A stretch of 16,903 nt of DNA from JANPLD01 sp031426355 (GCA_031426355.1 JANPLD010000005.1:1-16903); one strand, 5' to 3'. Shown: positions 1 through 7,110, counted from the first letter of the stretch. Numbers and translations are program-made. Notes: generated from the letters alone by a model not told the origin.

Positions 1-1
1 C

Positions 2-201
2 CTGTTAGGTTATTACTGATTCCCTGTTATATATTTTAGGGAATATGCCTGTGATACCAACGTTTCTGGGCTAGATAACGCCTTAGTTTTATCTTAAAAC
101 CTTAAATTCCCTGATATTTTAAAAAATTCCCTGTATTTTTCTCTGTTAGCAGGGTATTTCTACTGATGGCTAGTAGCTCAATTGTTAGAGTCCACCACCA
201 T
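2..201. repeat. Dispersed intergenic repeat, copy 1
   Basis: This stretch is repeated in the same orientation at about 6145-6346. The 3' core (147-201) aligns without gaps to 6292-6346; the first 36 bases of that core are identical and the last 11 (TCCACCACCAT) are identical again. A 5' block (23-50) matches 6176-6203 at 26 of 28 positions, and CTGTTA followed by TCCCTG is shared further left, so the unit may begin before the window. It contains short inverted repeats: ATTCCCT (19-25) with AGGGAAT (38-44), and CTACT (160-164) with AGTAG (172-176). The middle part is much more diverged than the ends. No transposase or target-site duplication was seen. Its identity as a mobile, structural or RNA-encoding element is unknown. 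Confidence 0.8.
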
Positions 202-210
202 ACAATCTAG
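166..210 (+). CDS. Possible 14-residue peptide with His-His-His (repeat copy 1)
   Basis: A tiny frame inside the repeat reads MASSSIVRVHHHTI and then stops. The second repeat copy keeps the same frame and reads MASSSISYIHHHSKLFFQN. Differences between copies are substitutions only, so the frame is preserved, including an Ile synonymous change and a Val/Ile change before the three His codons. The ATG lies in the loop of a 5-bp hairpin (CTACT/AGTAG). The nearest purine-rich sequence, AGGG, is about 11 bases upstream, further than usual for a ribosome binding site. It may simply be conserved DNA or RNA rather than a translated peptide. Confidence 0.2.
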   Translation: MASSSIVRVHHHTI

Positions 211-344
211 TATCATTTAAATCTTAAGCCACTATGGCGTAGTTTAGCGACACTTACGGCATTATCATTTACATCACGATCTCAGTTTAGCAAATTTTTA
301 GCTCGGAATTCCGGATTTACATCGACTAGATTTTCCTGCCGACC

Positions 345-452
345 TTAAGTGATTGCTGGTACTTTTGCTGATATATTGTTCATTCCCGTCATCATACCGC
401 CTTGCATTGGTAACATCATTGGCATTACATTAGCTTGGTTTGTAGTATTCAT
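345..452 (-). CDS. Possible 35-residue methionine-rich peptide
   Basis: A short minus-strand frame starts at ATG (452-450) with a well-placed GGAG (461-458) five bases upstream, and stops at TAA (347-345). The peptide has eight Met in 35 residues, concentrated in the middle (VMPMMLPMQGGMMTGMNN), with no acidic residue and one Lys. It has no recognisable domain, signal peptide or membrane helix. Upstream on the same strand are two small perfect inverted repeats (481-495 and 519-532) that could belong to its control region. I do not recognise a family. It could be a genuine small protein, for example one binding metal through Met, or a chance frame with a chance Shine-Dalgarno. Confidence 0.35.
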   Translation of the reverse strand: MNTTNQANVMPMMLPMQGGMMTGMNNISAKVPAIT

Positions 453-745
453 AGAAACTCCATTTTTATTAAGGTTATAAATTACTATTAGTAATCGCTA
501 TTAGATTTAGCCTCTTCAATTGTGGTCACAATAGGTAGGTGATAGAGCGATTAACTTTCCTCCGTTATAATAGATGCTTTATAAGGATAACCTTTGATAT
601 ATTGGAATTATTAGGAAGACCCGTGATATTTAGGCTACTTTTTATCTGGTTAAATTCATATTTAAAAGGATGTATAGTGACAATAATCTGGTTTGGAGAT
701 AGATAAATCTTGTAAAAAAATAATTTAACCTTTTTTAGGATATAA
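453..745. other. Intergenic stretch with small inverted repeats, no gene seen
   Basis: No convincing reading frame on either strand. It holds a perfect 6-3-6 inverted repeat at 481-495 (ATTACT/AGTAAT), a 6-2-6 palindrome at 519-532 (ATTGTG/CACAAT) that looks like a small operator, and a perfect TATAAT at 566-571 without a matching -35 element. The stretch lies between the minus-strand Met-rich frame and the plus-strand DUF6356 gene, so it would hold divergent promoters if both are expressed. Confidence 0.4.
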
Positions 746-991
746 ATGAACGTAGTAAAATTTTATAAATATCTGAAGCATCACCTTGAAGAAGCAGATG
801 AAAATTATTTCCAGCATCTTCGTTTTACATTTACTATGTTCTGGTCAATTTTTGTTACATCAATAATTCTATTAATTCATGGTATACTGCCTTTTGTTTT
901 TACCAGAACATCAAGCGAAAGAGTAAAAAATATTCACAAGATTTTTGATCAAAGAATTAAAAATCTAGAGTCTAAAAAGTTGAATAAATAG
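746..991 (+). CDS. DUF6356 family small membrane protein
   Basis: An 81-residue protein. The pattern of a conserved N-terminal NYFQHLRF segment (about residues 20-27), a central hydrophobic helix (about 31-52) with the motif LIHGILPFVF, then a charged C-terminal tail, matches my memory of DUF6356, a small alphaproteobacterial family of unknown function in which 'SYFEHL' and 'HALLPFLF' are typical. The start is supported by AGGA six bases upstream. The C-terminus is Lys-rich and probably cytoplasmic. It stands alone, transcribed toward the cupin gene but separated from it by about 230 bases containing two hairpins and a promoter-like sequence, so co-transcription is not assured. Function unknown. 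Confidence 0.75.
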   Translation: MNVVKFYKYLKHHLEEADENYFQHLRFTFTMFWSIFVTSIILLIHGILPFVFTRTSSERVKNIHKIFDQRIKNLESKKLNK

Positions 992-1077
992 TATAACAAT
1001 AACTTTTCCTACTTTTCTCTACTAAAACACATAATATAATATTAAATAGCACAACCATACGCGAAACGCGATGTATA

Positions 1078-1104
1078 CTTTGAAATTATTCAATAATTTC
1101 AAAG
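1078..1104. promoter_or_regulatory. Perfect 27-bp palindrome upstream of a -35 element
   Basis: Two 13-bp arms (1078-1090, CTTTGAAATTATT; 1092-1104, its exact complement) surround a single central C. It ends seven bases before TTGACA at 1112-1117. No T-run follows on either strand, so it is not a normal terminator for the DUF6356 gene. A dimeric regulator site or cruciform is the likelier reading. Confidence 0.5.
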
Positions 1105-1111
1105 AAGAAAC

Positions 1112-1158
1112 TTGACATATCAGCCACTTATAGATACTACACTTATTAAGTATAGTAT
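1112..1158 (+). promoter_or_regulatory. Candidate promoter overlapped by a second inverted repeat
   Basis: A perfect TTGACA (1112-1117) is followed at a 15-bp spacing by GATACT (1133-1138); the spacer is short and the -10 assignment is uncertain. An inverted repeat with 11-bp arms (1134-1144 and 1148-1158, one mismatch, loop ATT) covers the -10 and expected start region, an arrangement that would allow repression. It would drive the cupin/aminotransferase genes beginning at 1220. Confidence 0.4.
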
Positions 1159-1219
1159 TAAACCGCTATTATTCCATTCGGGATGGATATAGGGCTAAAA
1201 AACAAATAACAAGGTGAGT

Positions 1220-2413
1220 ATGGTTAGTAAATTTATAGATTTTATTCATAAGAGACTTGAGCAGGCAGGGCTTTTAGAAAAGGTAATAAATGCAAATGAG
1301 CAAAATATGCAAGATCAAGAAAATGGGTATAATCTCAAGCAGGAAGAAAAAACACAGTTAATTTCCACGATCATAGCAGATCAAGGTATTGATAAGGTTA
1401 AACCATTTTTGATAGAGGCAGGATTTAATGAGAGTGATTTTGAAAGTGTTCAAAAGTTTAAAAAAATTCATTTAGGAACAGATGAGCAATCGGGAGTTGT
1501 CTATTATGGCTTTTTAATTCCGCCAAGGTTTGAAATCCCTATTCATAGCCATACAGGCCCTTGTTCCTCAGCGCATTTTACCGGTGGTAAAGCGGAAGGT
1601 CATTACCGTGATATTGATACGCAAAGTGCATTAGCAACTGAGAAAAGCTTCTTTGAGCAAGTAGCGCTTAATGTTTCCCTTCAATCTTATGATGCAATAG
1701 TTGATGTGGCGGTTTATTTGCTTCGTGATTCAACAATAATAAATCCGGTAAGTATCAATCATAGCCAGCCGGGAGAAACAACATATGTAAGGCCAAGTGA
1801 AATCAGTACAAATATTTCATTAGACGAACATTCTGGTGGTGTAACATATGATAAAGAATATTTTAAAAGAAATTCTGAAGATATAAAAAGTTATTTGATA
1901 AAACATCATGGCTTAAAAAAAGAAGCAGGTGAGGATGAAAAATTATTTCAAGGTAGAGCTGAAAAGCTTATCGGGGAAAATTATGGATCTAGTTTCCTTT
2001 ATGAATTTAATCAGTTTGCTGGTAAATATTATGGTCGTAATGAACTTTTCCAAAAATATGAAAATGCGATAGCGCGTGGTAAAGAAGTTGCTGCAGGGAT
2101 AGTAAACGATCCTAATAATTTTGCAGATTTTCATACAGTAATTAATACTGACCATAATAAGCCAACCATATTAATTCATACTTATTCTTTAAACCGTGAA
2201 ATTAATGGAAAAGTAAGCCGAATACCTGATGCAAATAATCTACCTCTTACAGCAGAGAATTATATTGGTGCATTTAAGCATGCATATCCGACAACATTGA
2301 AAGTTGTCGCTGAAGGAGACCAAAGGTATATGCCTATTCGTTATCCAGACCCTGAGATATATAATGCGGAAGCTAAAGGAGCTAAAATAAATCAACATCA
2401 AACTCAAATTTAG
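1220..2413 (+). CDS. Divergent cupin, cysteine-dioxygenase-like
   Basis: A 397-residue protein. I chose ATG 1220 over the in-frame GTG at 1214 because AAGG (1211-1214) then sits five bases upstream. Residues about 93-135 carry a cupin-like motif: His109-x-His111, three residues, Cys115, six residues, Gly122. That is the HxH(x)3-4E(x)6G cupin pattern with Cys in place of Glu, the substitution known from cysteine dioxygenases, which oxidise cysteine to cysteine sulfinate with a His-bound iron. A third metal His is not certain (one lies in INHSQPG). The N-terminal 90 residues are polar and helical-looking. The C-terminal half (about 200-397) matches nothing I recognise, and the protein is about twice the length of a typical cysteine dioxygenase. 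It is 13 bases upstream of the aminotransferase, so almost certainly in one operon. Other cupin functions remain possible. Confidence 0.5.
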   Translation: MVSKFIDFIHKRLEQAGLLEKVINANEQNMQDQENGYNLKQEEKTQLISTIIADQGIDKVKPFLIEAGFNESDFESVQKFKKIHLGTDEQSGVVYYGFLIPPRFEIPIHSHTGPCSSAHFTGGKAEGHYRDIDTQSALATEKSFFEQVALNVSLQSYDAIVDVAVYLLRDSTIINPVSINHSQPGETTYVRPSEISTNISLDEHSGGVTYDKEYFKRNSEDIKSYLIKHHGLKKEAGEDEKLFQGRAEKLIGENYGSSFLYEFNQFAGKYYGRNELFQKYENAIARGKEVAAGIVNDPNNFADFHTVINTDHNKPTILIHTYSLNREINGKVSRIPDANNLPLTAENYIGAFKHAYPTTLKVVAEGDQRYMPIRYPDPEIYNAEAKGAKINQHQTQI

Positions 2414-2426
2414 TAAAGGAGAAATT

Positions 2427-4019
2427 ATGGCAGAGAAAATAAAACTTAATCTTCCTGAAAAGGTGGGTGCAAATGCAATAAGGGCTGTAAATGCAGAGTC
2501 TCAAGAAATTGCGAAAGAAGAAGGTTTGGAATATTTGTTGCCGGCAAATTGGGGAAATCCTACAATTCCATATAATGAAAAAACTCTTTATGAGATGATT
2601 GTAAGTATATTAACTGCTGCTCCAGGTTATGGAACGCATCATGGTACTGATGAACAAAGGCAGAGAATGTCAGAAGTTGTAAACTTTTTTTCTGGTATAG
2701 ATGATAGGGCAGTATTCAAAGCTGATAAAACAGCTCTAACCGGGGGTGCAACTGCTGCAACGGCGGCCTTAACGCTCGCCTTGGTAAAAGAAGGCGGATA
2801 TATTTTAATACCTGATCCTGGTTATCCAGGATATCGCAACCAGGCAAAATTATGTGGTAGAAAACCGCTTTCATTTACATATAAAGAAGATGGTTCACTC
2901 AATGCTGAAGATTTAAGAAAACAACTAAAGGAAAAAGGGTTAGATAAACCCAATCAAGATGGCAGCTATAATACTTTTCTGTTAATTCGCACTGTGCCAA
3001 ATAATCCAACCGGGCATGCTGATAGCGCCAAACAAGCTGAGCAGGAAGCCAAAGTGTTTAATGAGTTTAAAAAAGAATTTCCTGGGCTGATTTTATACGA
3101 AGATTCAATCTACAAAGAAACATGCGTAGGCGGGTTTAATAGCATAATTCCATATTTATCACCAGAAATGTTAGGGCATACTATAACCGCATCTTCTGGC
3201 GCAAAATCCCTGGCTACAATGGCAAAGGAAAGGATAGGCTCAATTTCCTGGGTTTCAGAGGAGTTCAGTACATTAATTCTTGATGCGGTATCCGCTCTTG
3301 AAGCAGGTGCAAACCAACATGCAGCTGAAGCTTATACGAAAGTTTTACATGATGAAATGCTGGTAGAAAAACAGGCTAACGTTGAAGGTAAAAGGCATCC
3401 CAACAAAAATGCGGCTTATTATAATAATAGAAGAAATATAGTTTGCAGTGGTCTGGGAGAAATAAATAAAGCTTTGGAAACTGCTGGGGAGAATTAAATA
3501 AAATTTAAAAATACTAAAGCTTCAATGTATTTATATCCGGATTTTACCGATGTCTTAAAAGGTAAGAAAGTTCCTGAACATATGAAGGAACAACTTGGTT
3601 TTACTGAATTTAAAGATGGTAACGATTTTAGAAAATTTATGATGTATTTGCATAAGTCTTCCTCTGTAGATAAAGGGTATGCGCCTGTAGCGGTATGCAA
3701 TGAAGAATTATTTAGAATACCTGAAGATGTAGCAAAATCTCCATCTGGAATAAAAGCCAGAGTTTCTTGCGTTTTAACTCCTAAACAAACCAAGTTGCTG
3801 GTTGAATCTTTTAAAGGTGCAATTAAAGAGATTTACAAAGCAAATGGAATTGATTTAAATTTGAATGTTAATCCTAAAACAAAAGAAGAGATCAATAATG
3901 ATCTAAAAAATGCTAAGAGAAAACTACCTGGAAAAAATCAAGACCCTTACACTTTGGTAGTGAAACTATTTAATGCCGAACTCGCAAGAACACCTGAATT
4001 TAAGGCTCTAAGGGCATAG
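2427..4019 (+). pseudogene. Class I/II aminotransferase, interrupted by one in-frame stop
   Basis: The N-terminal piece (2427-3497, 356 residues) has the fold-type I PLP landmarks: GGATAATAA (106-), PDPGYPGYR (129-137), NNPTG (192-196), Asp226 and Tyr229 in LYEDSIY, and Lys260 in SSGAKSLA for the cofactor Schiff base, with Arg269 after it. It ends at TAA 3495-3497. The same frame continues immediately after the stop into a second piece (ATG at 3525, to 4019, 164 residues) that starts ASMYLYPDF and contains GIKARVSCVL, as in the C-terminal small domain that holds the substrate carboxylate Arg. Both start positions are divisible by 3, so no frameshift is needed. The whole would be about 530 residues, long for the family. 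AAGGAG lies five bases before the first ATG; the second piece has no good ribosome site. It is therefore a nonsense mutant, a read-through gene or a sequence error. Substrate unknown; a sulfur amino acid fits the context. Confidence 0.75.
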
Positions 4020-4023
4020 CAAA

Positions 4024-5187
4024 TCATTTATCCAACGCCTGCTTAAGGTCATAAATTAGATCATCGGCATCTTCAATGCCGATAGATAATCTGATAAGTC
4101 CTTCGGTAATGCCCATAATATTCCTTTTCCTGAGGGGAATGGATTTGTGTGTCATAGTTGCGGGGTGTTGTATCAGGCTTTCAACTCCACCTAAACTTAC
4201 GGCAAGCTCAAATAATTGCAGTTTTTCAAGGAAAGATTTTACCACTTCTCTGTCATCTTTCAGCAATATGGAGATCATTCCGCCAAATTCTTTCATCTGC
4301 TCTTTTGCGAGTTGATGTTGTGGATGGGATTTTAGTCCAGGATAAAAAACTTTTTCAACTTTTGGGTGTTTGTGTAGAAATTCGGCGACCTTCATGGCAT
4401 TTTCGCTATGTTTTTTCATTCTTATTCCTAGAGTTTTTAATCCTCTATGGGTAAGAAAAACATCGAACGGGCTTGGCACCCCGCCTGTGTTAAGTTGTAT
4501 CTGCCTTATTTTTTCCGCAAGATCATTATTATTCACTACAACCGCGCCACCAATAATATCAGAATGTCCGTTGATATATTTAGTGGTTGAGTGAAGGCTG
4601 ATATCAAAGCCGTGATCAAGAGGTTTCTGAATATATGGTGAGGCAAAAGTATTATCTGCAACGCATAAAATGTTATGGTCGTTAGCCGCAATTGCAATTT
4701 CCCTGAGGTTAGCAATTTTTAACAATGGGTTGCTTGGTGTTTCCACCCATATCATTTTTGTATTGGGTTTTATTTTTCCAAATAATTTATCTATCGGGCT
4801 GAAATCCATATAAGTTACTTCGTGTTTAGAAGTAACTTTCAGCATATTTTCAATAAGGTTGTATGTTCCGCCGTATTGATCATCAGAGATAATTATATGA
4901 CTTCCCTGCGGTAGCAGGTTAAATACAGCGCTTATCGCAGCCATACCTGATGAAAACGCAAAGGCATCACTGCCATTTTCCAGGCTTGCCAGAGCTTTTT
5001 CAAACGAAGTTCTAGTAGGATTACCAAATCTTGCGTAACTGTATTGCCCCTGAGATTCAAAACCTTCATATGCAAAAGTAGAATTCGCATATATGGGAGT
5101 TATGAGGGCGTTTGACTTATCTTCCAAAAACCCTGCATGAATTGCTCTGGTATCAAACCCTTGTGTGTGCTTAGTTTTTTCTGACAT
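4024..5187 (-). CDS. Cys/Met-metabolism PLP enzyme (cystathionine gamma-synthase/lyase family)
   Basis: A 387-residue protein of normal family length. Landmarks: TRAIHAG (13-19), YARFGNPTR (51-59) whose Tyr and Arg bind the cofactor phosphate of the partner subunit, FSSGMAA (78-84), Tyr105 in DDQYGGTY stacking on PLP, Asp178 in VADNTF, Lys203 in STTKYINGHSD for the Schiff base, and LGGVESLIQHPATMTH near the C-terminus. The family includes cystathionine gamma-synthase, beta-lyase and gamma-lyase; sequence reading alone does not separate them. It begins two bases after the cysteine synthase remnant and lacks a visible Shine-Dalgarno, so its translation was probably coupled to that gene. It converges on the aminotransferase with a 4-base gap. 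The frame is fully intact although its upstream partner is dead. Confidence 0.9.
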   Translation of the reverse strand: MSEKTKHTQGFDTRAIHAGFLEDKSNALITPIYANSTFAYEGFESQGQYSYARFGNPTRTSFEKALASLENGSDAFAFSSGMAAISAVFNLLPQGSHIIISDDQYGGTYNLIENMLKVTSKHEVTYMDFSPIDKLFGKIKPNTKMIWVETPSNPLLKIANLREIAIAANDHNILCVADNTFASPYIQKPLDHGFDISLHSTTKYINGHSDIIGGAVVVNNNDLAEKIRQIQLNTGGVPSPFDVFLTHRGLKTLGIRMKKHSENAMKVAEFLHKHPKVEKVFYPGLKSHPQHQLAKEQMKEFGGMISILLKDDREVVKSFLEKLQLFELAVSLGGVESLIQHPATMTHKSIPLRKRNIMGITEGLIRLSIGIEDADDLIYDLKQALDK

Positions 5188-5189
5188 AA

Positions 5190-6066
5190 TTAAAAATCAA
5201 ATAAGGCTTTAGAGATATATCTTTCTGCTGAAGAAGCAAATATAACCACAATTTTTTTGCCTTTATTTTCTGCCCTTTTTGCAACTTCTAGCGCGGCAGC
5301 AAGTGTTGCACCTGATGATATCCCGACTGGAATACCTTCTATTCTTGCTACATCTCTCGCAAGTTTAAAAGCATCTTCGTTGCTGACTTTTATAACTTCA
5401 TCTATCAATTCTGTTTTGAGTATGGAAGGAACAAATTCTGCTCCTATTCCTTGAATTTTGTGAGAGCCTGGCTTTCCGCCGGAAAGCACTGGGCTGTCTG
5501 TCGCACCAGTTATGAATATATCAACCGCGCCCTTGGTATCATTCCATATCTCGTTTGCAGTAGTGTTTCTATGTATAAGTGGGTTTGCAGGGTTTTCAAA
5601 TTGTTGTAGCATAAGAGCATCAGGGTCGTTATCGACAATTTCCTTAGCTTTTGCTATTGCACCTTTCATGCCTAGTGCGGCTTCAGTAAGTATCAGTTCT
5701 GCCCCAAGTATTTTCAGCATTTTCCTTCTTTCCAGACTCATTGATTCTGGCATAATTAATATCAATCTGTAGCCTTTTGCTGCAGCAATAAAGGCAAGGG
5801 CAATGCCTGTGTTACCAGAAGTGGTTCAACTAAATATGTTTTGGAAGTGATCTTTCCAGATTTTTCTGCTTGGTCTATCATTGAGTAAGCGAGCCTGTCT
5901 TTGACAGAAGAAAGGGGATTAAAGAATTCTAGTTTTGCATAAACATCTGCAATAGCATTATTTTCCTTCGTAATCTTATTAGTCTTACCAGCGGTGTATC
6001 ACCTATAGTATCAACAAAATTTTCATAAACTTTTCCTCTACCTTGCGTAGTAAATTCTTTTACCAT
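5190..6066 (-). pseudogene. cysK: Cysteine synthase remnant (two frameshifts and an internal deletion)
   Basis: Reading from ATG at 6066 (AAGGA upstream) gives IGDTPLVRL, then a -1 shift near 5975-5982, then a stretch with SSVKDRLAYSM (PLP Lys) up to YLVEP, then a second -1 shift at 5815-5824 (CCAACTTCTGG has become CCACTTCTGG), then SGNTGIALAF and an open frame to 5190. That frame has FITG joined directly to TDSPVLSGGKPGSHKIQGIG: about 30 residues, including the GTGGT phosphate-binding loop found in functional CysK, are missing without shifting frame. With the loop gone the protein cannot be a normal O-acetylserine sulfhydrylase, so the loss is real and not only sequence error. It could equally have been a cystathionine beta-synthase-like paralogue. 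It lies in an operon with the downstream PLP enzyme. Confidence 0.9.
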
Positions 6067-6144
6067 AAATTTTCCTTAGTTTTATTGTGGATATATTAAA
6101 TATTATTAATCTCTAAAGTCTATCTGATAATAGTTTAAAGTTCA

Positions 6145-6346
6145 CTGTTATAAGAAATTCTTTCCCTGATAATTACCTGTTATCTATTTTAGGGAATTTG
6201 CCTTGAAAAGTGAGTGATATGCCGATGTTTGATCATTAGTTTATCTATAATTTTACTGTTATTTTAATAATTTTCTTGTAAATTTCCCTGATAGCAGGGT
6301 ATTTCTACTGATGGCTAGTAGCTCAATAAGTTATATCCACCACCAT
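6145..6346. repeat. Dispersed intergenic repeat, copy 2
   Basis: Second copy of the repeat at about 2-201, same orientation. Core 6292-6346 aligns without gaps to 147-201. Here the hairpins are clearer: TTCCCT (6162-6167) with AGGGAA (6191-6196), CCCTG-ATAG-CAGGG (6286-6299), and CTACT/AGTAG (6305-6309 and 6317-6321). It sits between the divergent cysK remnant and the FKBP gene, and fills most of the 385-base gap there. Nothing else was seen in 6067-6144. Confidence 0.8.
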
Positions 6347-6370
6347 TCTAAATTATTCTTCCAAAACTGA
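6311..6370 (+). CDS. Possible 19-residue peptide with His-His-His (repeat copy 2)
   Basis: The copy-2 counterpart of the frame at 166-210: MASSSISYIHHHSKLFFQN then TGA, ending 81 bases before the FKBP start. The ATG is in the loop of the CTACT/AGTAG hairpin. The downstream gene is not a histidine biosynthesis gene, so a classical histidine attenuator is not supported. Shine-Dalgarno spacing is poor. Treat as a hypothesis. Confidence 0.2.
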   Translation: MASSSISYIHHHSKLFFQN

Positions 6371-6451
6371 AAGACTAAGAAAAATAATAGTAATTATTAT
6401 TAAATTAATATATCTCTAGTCAAAATTATAATAATATCAGGAGTTCATTTT

Positions 6452-6889
6452 ATGCGACGTTTCTTAACTATTATTACTATGTTATTAACTACATTTGGCT
6501 TTGCACAAGCTTTCGCACAGGGCAATATTCCAGCGCCAACTGATGTGGCTGCTGCTCCTGCTGATGCCGCTGTGACCCAGTCAGGTCTTGCAACGAAAGT
6601 GCTAACAAAAGGAACCGGAACTAAACACCCTAATTCAGCCAGCCAAGTAAAAGTACATTATACAGGTTGGACAACTGATGGTCAGATGTTCGACAGTTCT
6701 GTTGCCAGAGGTGAACCTATAACATTTGGTCTGGATCAGGTTATTGCGGGTTGGACAGAAGGTGTGCAGTTGATGGTAGTTGGTGAAAAACGCCGTTTGT
6801 GGATCCCGGAAAACTTAGCCTATAAGGGTCAACCTGGCGCGCCGGCTGGTATGTTGATATTTGATGTAGAGCTGCTTGACGTTAAGTAG
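6452..6889 (+). CDS. Secreted FKBP-type peptidyl-prolyl isomerase
   Basis: A 145-residue protein. Residues 1-22 form a signal peptide (Arg2-Arg3, hydrophobic core, probable cleavage after AFA), so it acts outside the inner membrane. An Ala/Pro-rich linker (about 24-43) leads to a complete FKBP domain (about 44-145): VHYTGW with Tyr70, MFDSS with Phe80-Asp81, Phe92, VIAGW (97-101), Tyr124 and LIFDVELL. These are the pocket residues known from FKBP12, so cis-trans prolyl isomerase activity on exported proteins is expected. It lacks the N-terminal dimerisation helices of Mip/FkpA. AGGAG lies eight bases upstream of the ATG. It appears to be monocistronic, with 220 bases to the next gene. Confidence 0.92.
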   Translation: MRRFLTIITMLLTTFGFAQAFAQGNIPAPTDVAAAPADAAVTQSGLATKVLTKGTGTKHPNSASQVKVHYTGWTTDGQMFDSSVARGEPITFGLDQVIAGWTEGVQLMVVGEKRRLWIPENLAYKGQPGAPAGMLIFDVELLDVK

Positions 6890-6944
6890 CAGTTTAAGAT
6901 TTAATAAAGAGATATTTGTATTTTTACTGGAATTGTAATTATTT

Positions 6945-6977
6945 TTGACGCTTTATTGCATGCTGCGCTGGTATCAT
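6945..6977 (+). promoter_or_regulatory. Candidate extended -10 promoter for the hydrolase gene
   Basis: TGGTATCAT at 6969-6977 fits an extended -10 (TGnTATnAT). TTGACG at 6945-6950 resembles a -35 but is 21 bases away, too far for normal use. It lies upstream of the inverted-repeat leader at 7003-7082. Confidence 0.3.
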
Positions 6978-7002
6978 TTGTCACAAAAATTTAGATAGGT
7001 TT

Positions 7003-7082
7003 AATCCCATTATGCATTTGCTTATATGCAAGTCTAATTTCTATGTGGACTAAATTGAATAAAATTATTTCATAATGGGATT
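7003..7082 (+). promoter_or_regulatory. Leader with a perfect 12-bp closing inverted repeat
   Basis: AATCCCATTATG (7003-7014) is the exact complement of CATAATGGGATT (7071-7082). The enclosed 56 bases contain further pairings: TGCAT/ATGCA (7013-7017 region with 7025-7029 region) and AGTC/GACT. The right arm is followed by TTTT. It ends 28 bases before the hydrolase ATG, which has no Shine-Dalgarno. It could be a regulatory leader RNA, a terminator-like switch or a small inverted-repeat element with terminal repeats. Confidence 0.45.
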
Positions 7083-7110
7083 TTTATTACTGAGCTAATA
7101 CTCATCGTAA

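Noticed and set aside
147..210. Histidine-operon attenuator based on the His-His-His mini-ORF
   Set aside because: Neither copy precedes a histidine biosynthesis or transport gene, and the ribosome site is poorly spaced; kept only as an open question about the repeat.
304..313. 10-bp palindrome CGGAATTCCG in the spacer
   Set aside because: No loop, no T-run and no flanking structure; such short palindromes are expected by chance.
566..571. Perfect TATAAT as a promoter for the DUF6356 gene
   Set aside because: No -35-like hexamer at 16-18 bases and 175 bases from the start codon; too weak in A/T-rich DNA.
6427..6432. TATAAT just before the FKBP gene
   Set aside because: Transcription would begin inside the AGGAG ribosome site, which would not give a usable message, and no -35 is visible.
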